NCBI RefSeq assembly: GCF_026210795.1 | Contig: NC_089452.1 | Coordinates: 2,232,001 to 2,296,000, forward strand | Direction: 5' to 3' | Length of the DNA: 64,000 nucleotides | From: Rhizophagus irregularis | Lineage: Eukaryota; Glomeromycota; Glomeromycetes; Glomerales; Glomeraceae | Part shown: positions 50,179 through 61,901 of the stretch, one piece after another | How the letters are laid out: every line of letters starts with the position of its first letter | How positions within the stretch are numbered: position 1 is the stretch's first letter | Made by a program: the position numbers and the translations under genes | Notes under the pieces: model-generated | Database searches by the model: none | What the model was told of the DNA's origin: nothing | What the model saw: the letters and a program-made list of their open reading frames with translations, nothing else

Positions 50179-52170
50179 TTATATACAAAGACGTTTTGGT
50201 TTTGGAACTAAATCAATTTCATCGCAGTTATTAAAATATAAAGTTCTATTTTCATATTCAAGAATATCTATAATTGCAGACTTTCTTCCTTTTCTCCCAC
50301 CACCATCTTTTGTTGTTTTTCTAAAGAAATGAGAAACTTGTTGGTGATTCTTTTTTTCTACAGCTGAACAAGAAAATGCAGCCAAACCAAATTGACGATG
50401 AATATGCATCATTTCTGGAATATGATACATTAGTACATGCATGTATGGCGTGATATCACTTGCTTGATAAAAGCTAGAATCTAAAAATTGGTGTAGCCAT
50501 TCACGTGCATCATTGGAGAATTGTACCACATCAGTTTTGGAATCTTTCACTGCTTTGTGAAGTAAATAAAAATTATTCCATAAATTTCGAATTTGAGCTG
50601 CTCGGGAACGTGGAAAAAGTTTATTAAGATCAAAATGTTGAAGTACAGTTAATTTATCCTGTCCCATCAAAGAAGTAAATTGCCAATTAGTTGATCCTAC
50701 TTCAAGCCTAAAGTAAAACTTAACACCAATACGTTCCATTTCTTCAATTATTACATTTCTTGCTTTATCTCCCCAAGTATTTCTAGATCTGATTTCATCA
50801 AGTACCAATCGCCAAAGAACATCTGTAATGCGTAACATCATATGGAGTTCGTCTGGAACCCAACTTTGCAATGGAATCATATCAAAAAGCAGTGGTTGAA
50901 TATGACCTTTATAAATTTTATAATTTTCGCAAATTGATCTATAGTTTTACTTATTGTCCAATTATATGAAAAATCTCCCTGTTGTTCTTTGGATACTTCA
51001 CACCATGGGCAAAAATATTTACTGTTTGCAGCATTCATTCCCAAACAGATCACGAGAAATTTCCAATCAGATGAAAAATAAAGATTAATTTTCCATTTCA
51101 CACCATTATTATCTTCCAATCCTTCTTCTTTTAACTTTCTCAATTCTACAATTAAATGTTCCAATACAATATTCAATATTTCATATTTTTCAATACCAGG
51201 ATATAAGGTTGTAGTATAATGATTTTCTGTTTGATGTAGTTTATTTTTATCATTAAGAATTGAGAAAGTAATCATTACATGCTTAACATTTTTCCCAACA
51301 TTCCTTCCATCACCAGAAATTTGTAAATAAATTTCTGGATGAGTCATACATAACACTTCTCTTTTAACAAGATTTGGTATGAGATATTTTAAAATATCAA
51401 TAATACTTTGCCTTCCACTTTTTCCAATTGATTGTTGCATGTTATCAATAATTTCAGCATCATCAATATGTACTTCTGAATTTATATAATCATTATTAGA
51501 CAATAGTGATGTTAAATTAACAAGTGAAATTGGTATAAGTTTATTTATTTCACATGTAATTTCTTTTCTTTCTGATGACACTCTCCATTCACGTGGCAAA
51601 TTATGATTAACCAATGCTAACGTTCGATATCCATCACGTGCTATTTGCCCTCTATCACACGCTTGAACAGTAGCTCTTACTTTATGTTTCATGTCTTCAA
51701 CATTTTCCTCCCCCATATTAATATGAAAAGGTTGGTCTTTAATATCAAATTCAATTGATTTTAAAATAGGTTTATCTTCCAAATGACAACTTTTGATTGC
51801 TGTTTGGTCAAATATTGCATGAACAGATTTTGCAATTTTTTTGGCGCGGTTATTTTGTCCAGTTAAAGTTAAATTGTCAAATGGTTTTAAGGTTGCTGCA
51901 TGCCTCTTGGCATTTCTTGCCTGCTGAAGGATTTCTAATTGAAGACCAAATACATATGGTCCTGAGTGGCGTGTCTTAGTTTCTGGATCTAAAGCCTATT
52001 ACAAATAAAAATAAATTTTTATATTAATAATTTTAAAATATAAACTATTGCCTCTAGTTAATATAATAAAATAATACTCATACTTTGGCATATAAACTTG
52101 CTGCATCGGAACAGGACTTTTCTGATTTTATTTGGTGTTGATAATTATTTCCATAACACACCCAATAAAT
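50179..52170 (-). pseudogene. DDE-like transposase candidate with CPWC motif, frameshifted
   Basis: Exons at ~52084-52170 (YWVCYGNNYQHQIKSEKSCS) and 50179-51995 are joined by a GTATGA-AG intron (51996-52083). Key pieces: ARNAKRHAATLKPFDNLTLT; ISGDGRNVGKNVKHVMITFS (first Asp); LYFSSDWKFLVICLGMNAAN (second Asp); SKYFCPWCEVSKEQQG; MIPLQSWVPDELHMMLRITD; FSCSAVEKKNHQQVSHFF (candidate Glu). A one-base loss near 50905 puts the second half (50179-50880) out of frame. The layout resembles RNase-H-fold transposases with a Cys-rich insert (KDZ-like), but the superfamily is not certain. The 5' end is not resolved. Confidence 0.6.
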
Positions 52171-52290
52171 TGGATTATCGTGCTCCGCTGTATGATGTTG
52201 ATGATTTGTAATTTAATTATTTTTTATGCGTAAGTTTAATAATTACAATAAACTATATTTAAGCTATAAACAATACATATGTTATAATTA

Positions 52291-53876
52291 TTAATTATGG
52301 CTATTAGGATTATTATTGAAAATAATAACAGAATTGATAAAAACTTTATCAGCTGTTAATTTCGAAACTAATTCTTCCAAATTTTGACTTTTATTTTCTT
52401 GAATTTCATTTAAATCTTTTAATGGCCTTCTTGTAACTTTAATATTACTGTTTGCCGAATTAATAACTTCACGATTATCTAGAAAAAGTTCAATTTTGTT
52501 AAATTGATTATCAAAAAATAGAATAAAATTTTAGAATATTACCATTAAGCAATGATTTTGCAACAACGAAATTGTCTGTTGATAAAGTTGATTGTTCCAT
52601 TGATTCTTCTATAGAAGAAAATTAGAATGCAGGTCATTTATTAATGATTAAAAATTTCAAATTTTTACCTGATCGAATATTATTTTTATTAAAACCAAAT
52701 GCTTCAACAAGGTTAAAAGCATTATTTCGTTGAATTTCAGTTTCTGGACGCTCATATCTAGCAAGCCCTTGCTCAGACTTATGTCGTGTACTTGCCATAC
52801 ATTCAGAATTTGAAAATCCTCGTCGCTTTAATATTTGTACTAGCGTTTTCCGACCTGAATGGTTACTAATTTTGCGATCATCCACGTTAATTCCGGTTAA
52901 GGTAACAATTTTTTTCATAAAGGATTTAATTTCTTTTTCAGACACATGTTGCTTATGAAACCATTGTCCATTAAATTCAACTGTATAATATGAAATAAAA
53001 AATAATAAAAATTTTGACATTAGATTTGTCAAAAAAAAAAAAAAATTTTAATATTTACCTTCACTAATATTGCATGGCTTTAAATAAAAATGTGGATCAG
53101 CTTGGGTTGGACGTTTGGTAAAATAATTTTCATACATTTCAATGATACTAGGTATTTCGGGAATGTATAACTTATCACCTTGAGATTCAATATTATTGGC
53201 ACCGCGTTGATTAGTTTTTGATTTGTAAATGATAACATCAAATCCACCATATTTGTCTTTTCTTCGTATAAAATTTTGAAGCTGCAAATTGAAATGTTCT
53301 CCTCCCCTTAACCCTAAAAAAATAGCATTAAAAAAAAAAGATCCTATATAATAAACTGGCAGGATCATTGCCAGACATTGCTGGATGATCAAGAATCTGA
53401 AGAAGATCATCTTCAGTAAATCCATCAGCACCGTTACGCTCCCCACGACCTTGACTCACAAGACTCTTAACTTTACCATTCAAAATCTGCCATAATTTGT
53501 AATATTGATCTTTATCCATAATGTTGATAGGTTTTGAAAGGACAGACTTATTATTCAAATGTCTATTTATTGCAAACATGCAACTATTAACTGAAGAAAC
53601 ATGATATTCAGAACCATCTTTTTTTCTCATTGCATGAACAAATCTACAAAGCTGATCCTCTAATTCTTCTTTTGTATCAACTTCCTCAATCAATCCTTGA
53701 TAATTAACATCTGTTCTAAATTTTTCCAAAGCTCGTATCCAATTTGAAGTTGAATAATCAGTATTTTTACATCGGCTACTATCAATAAGATTGCGAAGCT
53801 CATCATCAGTAGGCTTTTTATAAGTAAAGTTCACCTTTAATTTCTTACAAGGTCGTTTATCTTTGTTATCTTGCAT
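52291..53876 (-). pseudogene. Crypton-type tyrosine recombinase (DUF3504-like), 5 exons, one frameshift
   Basis: ATG at 53876. Exons are about 53060-53876, 52670-52980, 52544-52608 and 52291-52478, with GT-AG introns in matching phases. The N-terminal core-binding part contains STSNWIRALEKFRTDVNYQG and CMFAINRHLNNKS. Catalytic motifs: GLRGGEHF (Arg), ISNHSGRKTLVQIL (HxxR) and RHKSEQGLARYERP (Tyr). These match YR recombinases of Cryptons. A T10 run (53331-53340) breaks the frame by one base just before the Arg motif, so this copy is a pseudogene unless it is a sequencing error. It would act by cutting and joining circular intermediates. Confidence 0.72.
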
Positions 53877-54179
53877 CTTTAAAATATTAATAGAAAGGTT
53901 TTGTGTAAAAAAGAGAGTCAGAAATGGAGAGAAATGAAATTGGATAAAGAAAAAAAATGATAAAAGCTTAATTTATGAGTTTAATTCGAGTTTAATAAAA
54001 GTTTAAATAAAACATCATAATGTCACACGATAATATCATTATTGTGCTTGCGTTGATAAATATACAATTATTAACCAATGCTGCATTCTGATTGGACAGA
54101 TTTGGCCACTACGTGGCCAAATCCTTACCAATCATCTGCTAGCATTGGTTAATAATTGTAATATTAATCGCTACAAGCA

Positions 54180-54476
54180 CTATAATTTATAATTATTATC
54201 TACATATTTAATTATACACCTGACCAAATGCCTTTTTTTAGGCTTTCCCCAGCTCATTTCAACTTCATAGTTGTCAGGAATTCGAAATCCATTCTGACGT
54301 TTTGTGTATTTAAGATAAGCAACGGGCGGATAATTTCCTTCTTCAATAATGTTATAGGTGTAACTTCGTCCAGTTTCAGAATACTCAATAATAGGTTTCT
54401 CAGGATAATTATGGATTTCAACAAAATTCTTTTTTATAACTTGTTGAGATGGTAAAGGAGTTTCATTAAATTCCAT
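54180..54476 (-). CDS. Small hypothetical protein of the inner element
   Basis: 98 codons from an ATG at 54476. It reads as a compact beta-rich protein: EKPIIEYSETGRSYTYNIIE, EGNYPPVAYLKYTKRQNGFR, IPDNYEVEMSWGKPKKRHLV. No motif recognised. It lies 300 bp upstream of the tyrosine recombinase start on the same strand and inside the inverted-repeat boundaries, so it probably belongs to that element. Confidence 0.45.
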   Translation of the reverse strand: MEFNETPLPSQQVIKKNFVEIHNYPEKPIIEYSETGRSYTYNIIEEGNYPPVAYLKYTKRQNGFRIPDNYEVEMSWGKPKKRHLVRCIIKYVDNNYKL

Positions 54477-54634
54477 TTTTTATTAATATCTCCTTAACAA
54501 GATTTTGATTTTTTTATGATGAAGTTAACAATAACGATCATATTACTAATATGATCGTATATAAAATTGTTGATCGGAATATGAATTAAAAGTGACCCCC
54601 AAAAAAATTGGGGACTTTTCCAATCAGCCCATAT

Positions 54635-54955
54635 GTGGACGTAAATGAATTTCTTCATATAGATGATTGTTTAAAAGGTGACGAAGGGTTGACTGATGAT
54701 GAAATTATCTCTATGGTAAAATCAAATAATGATGAATCAAAAGAAAATCTAAATGAGGAACCTTTAGAAATAATTTCAAAAAAAGGAGCTTTAGAATATT
54801 TGGATGAACTTATTGTGTTTTTTGAGCATTCATCTGATGTTCCTATTGATTCTAATGAATTAATTATGTTGCAAAAATTAAGGCGTCAAGTATTAAAATC
54901 ATATGTCAATAATTCAAAACAAATTACATTAGATAATTTTGTTCAAATCTTGTAA
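54635..54955 (+). pseudogene. C-terminal part of the pogo-like transposase, separated by the insertion
   Basis: The frame reads VDVNEFLHIDDCLKGDEGLT, DDEIISMVK, KKGALEYLDELIVFFEHS and ends QITLDNFVQIL then TAA. This acidic, helical ending is typical of CENP-B/Tigger-like transposase C-termini. It follows the ATAT duplication at 54631-54634 and resumes the gene interrupted at 48909. Joining at ATAT gives a frame difference of one base, so additional decay is present. Residues upstream of 54635 in this frame belong to the inserted element's end. Confidence 0.65.
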
Positions 54956-55184
54956 TATAACGTTATATATCATGCATTAATAAAATACTAATCTCAAATA
55001 CAATTTATTAATAATAAATAATATTTTATTTTAAAATAATTGGAAAAATTTTTTTTTATAACGATATAGATCAACATACTATAATAATATCGTTACATAA
55101 AATTCTTTATAATATACCGATATTCCGATCTACCGATATTTTTTTCCTGTCCTGACAGTATCAGTACATCAAAGTTTGACTGTA

Positions 55185-58100
55185 TATTAATAGTCGATAA
55201 TGAAATATATTAATAGTCGATAATGAACGATTACAGATTATAGGCGATAATAAGTGATGGGATAAATTAAAGGTAGATCAGGTGATGTGTATATAAAAAC
55301 AATTTTATGCGATGTATATGAAAATCAATGATGTATAGTAAAAATCAACAAATATTAATAAATGATAATAATAGTGAACGATATTAAACAATGATAAACA
55401 ATAACAATACGTGATAAAACGTGTATAAATAATTCGGAAGCAAATCAACAGGTTTATTCGTTAATAAAAAGAATACGATATTACTGCCTCAATCGGCGCT
55501 CTGTAATATCCCGATATCTATCTTATAACAATAAAACTAAACGAATTCTAAACTGAACTATCACTTCTATCCTTCAACACCGTCCTTTATATAACATTAA
55601 ATTTTTAGGACGATTCTGTCCTTCGGACATAATTGTCTCCCGGCCAATATCGTCTCCCGGCCAATTGTGGTGATCTGGGCACATTTGTCTATACAGCCAC
55701 TTATATTCAGCCACCTTACATCGCTAAGCTTCCGCTTTTTATCTAATCCATAAACGACTACAAGTAATCTATATATTTAAAAACACTGCAATCACGTGGG
55801 CGTTATGTTTAGATTAACCATATAAATAAGTCATTTGAATTGTGTAACCCTACTCCTATTCGTCGCCAATGTTACACAAGACCAAAAAGGAAATTTTATT
55901 TCTGGCGAAAAACTGAAATTTTGGGTTACACGGGATTCCATAAAAGGAAATTGTCGGTTACGCAAATTTCCAAAAAAGGAAATTTTGTCTTCTGTTACTT
56001 TTCAGAGAAATTAAAAAAATTGTGTTGCTCAAATTTCCAAAAAAGGAAATTCTTTGCAGATCTTTTAATTCTGGCCGGAATTACATATTAACTGTTGTCG
56101 TAGACAACAGGTGAACACTAGTATTACTAAAAATAACTAAAAATAGCAAAAAGATAAAAATAGAATAAAATAAAAATAAAAATAATAAAAATAAAAAATA
56201 AAAATAAAAAAAATATATCCCGTGACAATACAATAAGATACAGATGAAACAAGTCCTTTTATCTATCATTGATTTTATTTTTTTTTTCTTTTCGAAATTT
56301 CTTTAATAGAAGTGACACAAAAATGAAAAACTGTCCATACGGATATATGGAAAATTACGTAACTAGTTGCACCACAAACTATTATTAAATGTCCGTTAAT
56401 GTCCGATGTCAGCCGATCTTTTCATTCATTCATTCTTACACAAAATCCCAGATCAACAATCCCGATTTGTTGTATGTATATAAACCATAGTCGTATTTCG
56501 GAACTTAAAAAGAAGTGCATAATATGCATGAATTCGGGACGTTATCAAACGTCACGAATGTTGAGACGGAACCTTTCTCATGTAAGGTTACATATTATCA
56601 AAGTATTTTTTCTATAGATTCTGTTATATTAAACGTAAAAAAAAAATTAAGGGAAATTTTATTTTATCGATAAATTTACTAATATAAGTTATCAGTTATT
56701 GTTTAGTTGATTAAGAATATGCAAGATTTTAATGACCGATATTTTTATGAGACATCCAATATTGAAAACGTTATTAGTAACATTAATTCCTATTGGTCAC
56801 CGCAGCATTCCTAGTGACTGACAGTTATTTGATGAGGGATATCGGTCTTTCCAATCCAATAACTATTTAATATGGATCACGAGTAGCCAAAAATTATTTT
56901 CAATTTTATGTGATCTAATTTAAGTTTTATAACTCATAAAAAAAGAATTTCGGAAAATTCCTCTGAAAATATTATTAAAATATCATGAATTTACTCAAAA
57001 TATCCCGAAACATGATCGATTTCAGGACATTTTACGTATATTATAAAATATATTTCGATGATATTTCAGCGTATTTTATAATCTGAAATATCCACAAATA
57101 TACATAAACGATTAAACGATGTTAGTCCTTATAGAGAAAGTTGTTCAAATTTTCAAAAGGGTTTTCAAAAGGATTTAATTTAAATTAACAATTTTTTTTT
57201 AATCATCTGAGAATTTTTAATACAATTAATAAATGTCGTTAAAATTCGTGTTATATTAAAAGTATAGATAAAATCCTTTGGATTTATCGAAGGCACGGAA
57301 GTAAGATCGTTATTAACTCTGGTCACTCAATTTTTATAATCAAAAGCATTTTTTAATAAATTTAATAATGGCGGGTACATGTGTGTAAATCTTTTATGTA
57401 AATCTTTTTCAAGCAAACACGTAATTTTTGAAATCAATTTATATAATTATACGATCGGTCATAACAACATACAGTATTTATGCTTTTGTAGAGCAAATGA
57501 TCCTTAACGTTGTATGTCGGCCAATTTGACATTTTCGTTTTTTTCTTTCTTCAGAATAGTATAATGGGCGTTATATAATAAAATGTAGTTATTATGAACG
57601 GTGCAATGTACAAACCATGATTTACTTCTTTATTTACTAAGAGTTTAATAAAGTACGGCCATCTTCCAATTGTTTACCGGCGAAGATCAAGCGTTACTGA
57701 TCTGGGGGGACTTCAGATTAATTCTCAGTATCCTCCCATCCTATTTATATATATATGAAGTGTAACGAAAGACTATATTATATATTTCTACACAAAGGTA
57801 ACACGAAATGTCCCGATGTCCGGTCTTTGATGTTTTAAAAGTCAAAGAATTTGTTTATTGGTTTAAAAAACCTTATCATAAAAAACGTTTCATTTTAATA
57901 AAATTATTAATTTAAAATAGCCAATAAATAATTTTACAGTACTTTGTACTTTTTTTTTTTTTGACGTAAAAAAATTTTCTATTTTTATTTTTATTTTTAT
58001 TTTTTTTGTATATTTGTTTTAATTCTGTAAATATTATTTTAAACTTTTTTTTTAATATTGTTATTTTTATTTATTTATTTATTTATTTTTAAAGAACTTC

Positions 58101-59767
58101 GTATGATTCCGTGTCGTTATTTAAAAAATCGACGGGAGTTTATATTTTTACACTTTCAATCACACAATTTTCCATTAAAAAAAAAGGGTCTAGAATCATG
58201 GAATGTATTATATACAGTATTTTATTTCGATTCGTATTTTTCTTGATTACGTACAAAAAAAAAGAGAACATTCCAAAAGAAAAAGATTTTCTAATATTTA
58301 CTTATTTAAATTACTAAGAAGGAAAGAACAATAATGAAAAGGCGTTTAAAATGGTGAAAAACCCCCTAGGTTGCACCACATTATGTACCGTAATTGTATC
58401 GTACTGTATGTACTAATATATATAATAATATTATACTGTATTTATAAACACTCCTTTAAACAAATTCATCATAACATTACATTACGCTGATAATATGTAT
58501 TCTGAAAATCTGTTGAATTTACATACTGTAGTAATTATTTATATATTATCATATTATCGAATGCTTCTAGAAGCATTAGTTATTATGCAGTATAAAATTT
58601 ATTGCTATTTGAATGACTCAAAATAGAATAGAAATAATTTTTTCAATAATGCAGTATAATAAATAAATAAATAATATATACCATATACAGTATATACAAA
58701 GAAACAAAATCATTTTATGACTAAAACAAGTAATCGTACAAAAAAAAAGTACTAACGTTTAAATAAATTAATAAAGTAAGACTTTTAAATTTTAATAAAA
58801 ACAATAAAAAACAGTTGATGTGAAATGTCATAATACATTTCAAATAAATAAATTATACACCAACTTTTAATGGTAGAATTTATTTTTGTCGGAGTTACCA
58901 ATATTTCTGAATGCAGTAAAACATAATGAAGTCTCTGAATCGATCGAAAGTCGTCGATTTAAGACTATATACTAAAAATAAGAATCTTTCTGTTGTTTAT
59001 AATTGGTCATTTTTATTATGATGCCGAAAAAAAAAAAAAAAAAATACTGCGAAACTTTAAATCATTTTATTTACTTTTTTTAAAAAATAAAAATAATGTT
59101 TAAGATATATTAGATACGATTTTCAATTTACTTATTATTTGTGTATGGTACGCAAAACTTTAATTCATATAATTAATGATAAGAATTGTTTACTCCAATT
59201 ATTATTATTTTCGAAGCTAGATTATTGTATATTCCAATCAGGTTCATTTTTGATGATTGCATATTAAATAAATAAATATTTTTTTTTTCTTTAAATGAAG
59301 AAAATAAAAATAAAAAACAAAAAAAGTAGAGTAACTGTAACGCGAAAATCATTAGAAGCATTCAAATTCTTACCTGCATCTTTGGATAAAAAAAATTAAA
59401 AAATACGGTAATTTTATACGTTAATTATTGAATTATGTCATAAAGTAATTCAAAAACCCTGGGATTGTGGCACACACGGGACGTCGGGACGCGCATGCAG
59501 TTATGTAGTATGTACGAATTCAATGAATTGTTTTTGATTTTCCAGAAATAGAAATTGGACGTTTAACAGTAATTATTAATATAAATAAAGAAACGAAACA
59601 CAATAATAATAAATATATGTAACCAGTTTATATCAGTTTATCTTTATCAATTATGAACCAATCATAAAATGTAACTTTTTTAAGATTATTTTTTGTTTTT
59701 TTTTTTGAATAAATTCGAGGCGTATTCCTTAAATGTTTAATTTATTTATTTCTTTCTTTATAATAAA
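55185..59767. other. Long AT-rich intergenic region with short repeats
   Basis: No gene is supported over about 4.6 kb. 55200-55260 has a short duplication (TATTAATAGTCGATAATGAA). 55640-55670 repeats TCTCCCGGCCAAT. 55880-56060 repeats AATTTCCAAAAAAGGAAATT, a palindrome, three to four times. 57960-58090 and 58985-59100 are poly-T/A. ORFs here are low complexity or shorter than 75 codons. Confidence 0.5.
55860..56060. repeat. Dispersed palindromic AATTTCCAAAAAAGGAAATT motif
   Basis: The palindrome core TTTCC-A6-GGAAA appears fully at about 55966-55985 and 56030-56049, with half copies (AAAAGGAAATT) at 55885 and 55934. Spacing is irregular. It overlaps an 83-codon frame that I reject as coding because the repeated peptide simply follows the motif. 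Confidence 0.6.
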
Positions 59768-60902
59768 ATGGGAGCGGGACAATCAAAATTTCCTAAACGA
59801 TATCATTCATTTAGAAGAAAAAAACAATCAAGCAATGAAAACATTACAGTTCAAAATTCATTGAAACAAGAACCGGTATCATCAATTCCAAAGTTTCCAA
59901 GTGTGAATGAACATATAGATTATTTACATCAACATCATTTCCTCGTTAAATCAATTTGGTCCACAAATTTTTCTTCTCCAATTGAAGATACTTTAAATGA
60001 TGGGGCTAAAGTTTTAGATGTAAGATGTGGAGCCGGAACATTTCTCTTAGAATTATCAAATGAATATTCACTTTCAGAATTTACTGGAATTGAAAAGACA
60101 AAATTATTTCCCTCATTAATTAAACCTAGTAATTTAAATTTTATCCATGCTAATATATTGGAAGGTTTACCTTTTCAACAAAATCATTTTGATTTTGTTT
60201 ATTTAAACATAGTTGAACCACGTCATACTAAAGATCAATGGGCTTTTATTATGAGTGAATTAATAAGGGTAACGAAACCAGGTGGTTATATAGAAGTAAG
60301 TATAATACTTTTACTGAAATATTATGGTTGATGGTTAAAATTGTTAATTTTTTATTTTATATAAAGATTCAGGGGTTTGATTCTTTTGCAGGAACAATTG
60401 GTCCAAAATTTTTAAAATTCATACAAAGATGTAAGTTACAAAATTCGTAAAAAAATTAAAATTAATTAATTAATTCGTAATATTAAATAATTTTAATAAT
60501 TTAATCATTTAATAATTTTAATAATTTAATCATTTAATAATTTAATAATTTAATAATCTTTTTCTCCATTTTTTTTTTAATTATAAAAAAGTCGCCATGT
60601 TATTTTCAGCTAATGGTGTAGGAATGGGTTCACGTCATCACATAAAATCAATTTTATCAACCAATTCTTATTTTTATTCTGACCAAAAAGAAATTTATAT
60701 TGGTAAAAATGGTGGTGAATCAGGAGTATTATTAGAAGATCATACTACAATGTTTTTCGTGGACATAATTGGTGAAGCGATAGCTGAATTAAATAATATT
60801 ACTATGGATGAATTAAAACGAGATTGGAAGGAAGTACAAAAAGAATTTGAAGAAGTAAAAACTAGTTTAGAAATTTTTAGAATGTGGGTCATGAAATCAT
60901 AA
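59768..60902 (+). CDS. SAM-dependent methyltransferase, predicted N-myristoylated
   Basis: Three exons: 59768-60295, 60367-60430, 60592-60902, with GTAAGT donors and AG acceptors in matching phases. The protein starts MGAGQSKFPKRYHSF, fitting an N-myristoylation signal (Gly2, Ser6, then basic residues), so membrane anchoring is predicted. The class I fold shows motif I VLDVRCGAGTFLLELS, where Arg replaces the first Gly of the usual DxGxGxG, acidic EKTKL after the next strand, FDFVYLNIVEPRHT and LIRVTKPGGYIE. The last exon gives a helical C-terminus (MDELKRDWKEVQKEFEEVKT). Substrate unknown. This resembles fungal family members I associate with the LaeA-like/UbiE group, without certainty. Confidence 0.82.
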
Positions 60903-61901
60903 ATATAAAAAAAAAATATTATATTATATGTACAGTAAAATATAATAGATACTGTATAGCAAAAAAAACCGGTAAACGGGACGGGTTAGTTCAAAAATAT
61001 CATTATAATGGGTAAATTCGGAAAAAAGTTTTAATGATTTTCTCACAAGTATTACACAAGCAAAAAACAATAAAAACATTAATAAATTAGTCACATTTTT
61101 TTCGTAAATAACCAATTAAATAAATAATAAGAAGAATCATTTGAAAGTTCATGATTTATCACGTTGAGTCACATTACGCCACAGAGAAATTTCTTGGGAA
61201 AAAAAAATAAAAATAAATAATTCTTGGTTAAAAAAAAAAAAAAAAAAAAAAAAATTTTCGGTAAATAATTTTCCGGAAAATTAAATTTCGGTAAAAATTC
61301 GGTTAAATTTCGAATAGAAAAATGTTCAGAATGTTGTTCAGCATAATTCATCGCATTTTCTTATTATTATCATTATTAAAATATATCATATTTTTAGAAA
61401 AATAATTTAAATCTTTCTTATATTACTATTTATTGATATTATTGACGGAACTCATTGAAAAAATGAATAACCTTTTTTTAATTGTGGCTTGTGACGTATA
61501 TATAGTAATTTCACGGTATTCGAGATTCCGTTCGTGAAACAGAAATAATAGAAATAATCAGTTAATATCGGATAAATATCGGTTAAATATCGGTTAAATA
61601 TACTAATATAGGTTAAATATCGATTAAAATGTCGGTTGAATATCGGCATTTTGCTTGTTTGACAAAATTCGACATGTACATCCTAAAAAAGTATATAGTA
61701 TTGCGCAGTAATAAAATCTTGTTACTTGGCACAGTCTTTTTTTTTTTATAAATAAATCCGTTAGAAAAATGTTTTCAAGAAATTCATTAAAATATATTCA
61801 ATTAGAAAATCATTTAAACAATTTAAACATTATAACACTTTTTTACCTGCTTCTTTTTTTTTTGAAACTTTTATATACTGTAAATCATAATTTCATTAAG
61901 A
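60903..61901. other. Spacer between two host genes
   Basis: Contains the 3' flank of the methyltransferase and the promoter region of the next gene. An A24 run lies at ~61230-61253. TATCGGTTAAATATCGGTTA repeats occur at 61563-61640. No gene supported. Confidence 0.55.

Larger units (their letters stand above)
48906..54634. mobile_element. 5.7-kb inner element with tyrosine recombinase and DDE-like gene
   Basis: ATAT occurs at 48906-48909 and 54631-54634. The ends are short imperfect inverted repeats: GGGCGGATGAGAAAAATTGG at 48910 versus the complement of the right end, GGGCTGATTGGAAAAGTCCC. Inside are a zinc-finger fragment (+), a DDE-like CPWC protein (-), a Crypton-type tyrosine recombinase (-) and a small protein (-). 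Cryptons normally lack TIRs, so the recombinase may be cargo or this may be a mixed-type element. I cannot assign the superfamily. Confidence 0.7.
47145..55184 (+). mobile_element. pogo/Tigger-like DNA transposon split by a second element
   Basis: TIRs of ~25 bp begin CAGTCAAACTTCGATGTACC at 47147 and mirror this at 55182, flanked by TA duplications (47145-47146, 55183-55184). Subterminal TACCGATA repeats occur several times near both ends, probably transposase-binding sites. Leaving out the inner 5.7-kb insertion, the element is about 2.3 kb, normal for pogo/Tigger. Its transposase starts at 47473; the last part lies beyond the insertion at 54635-54955. Confidence 0.88.

Noticed and set aside
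55840-56091. 83-codon ORF with Cys and Lys repeats
   Set aside because: It simply translates the repeated TTTCCAAAAAAGGAAA motif; starts with GTG.
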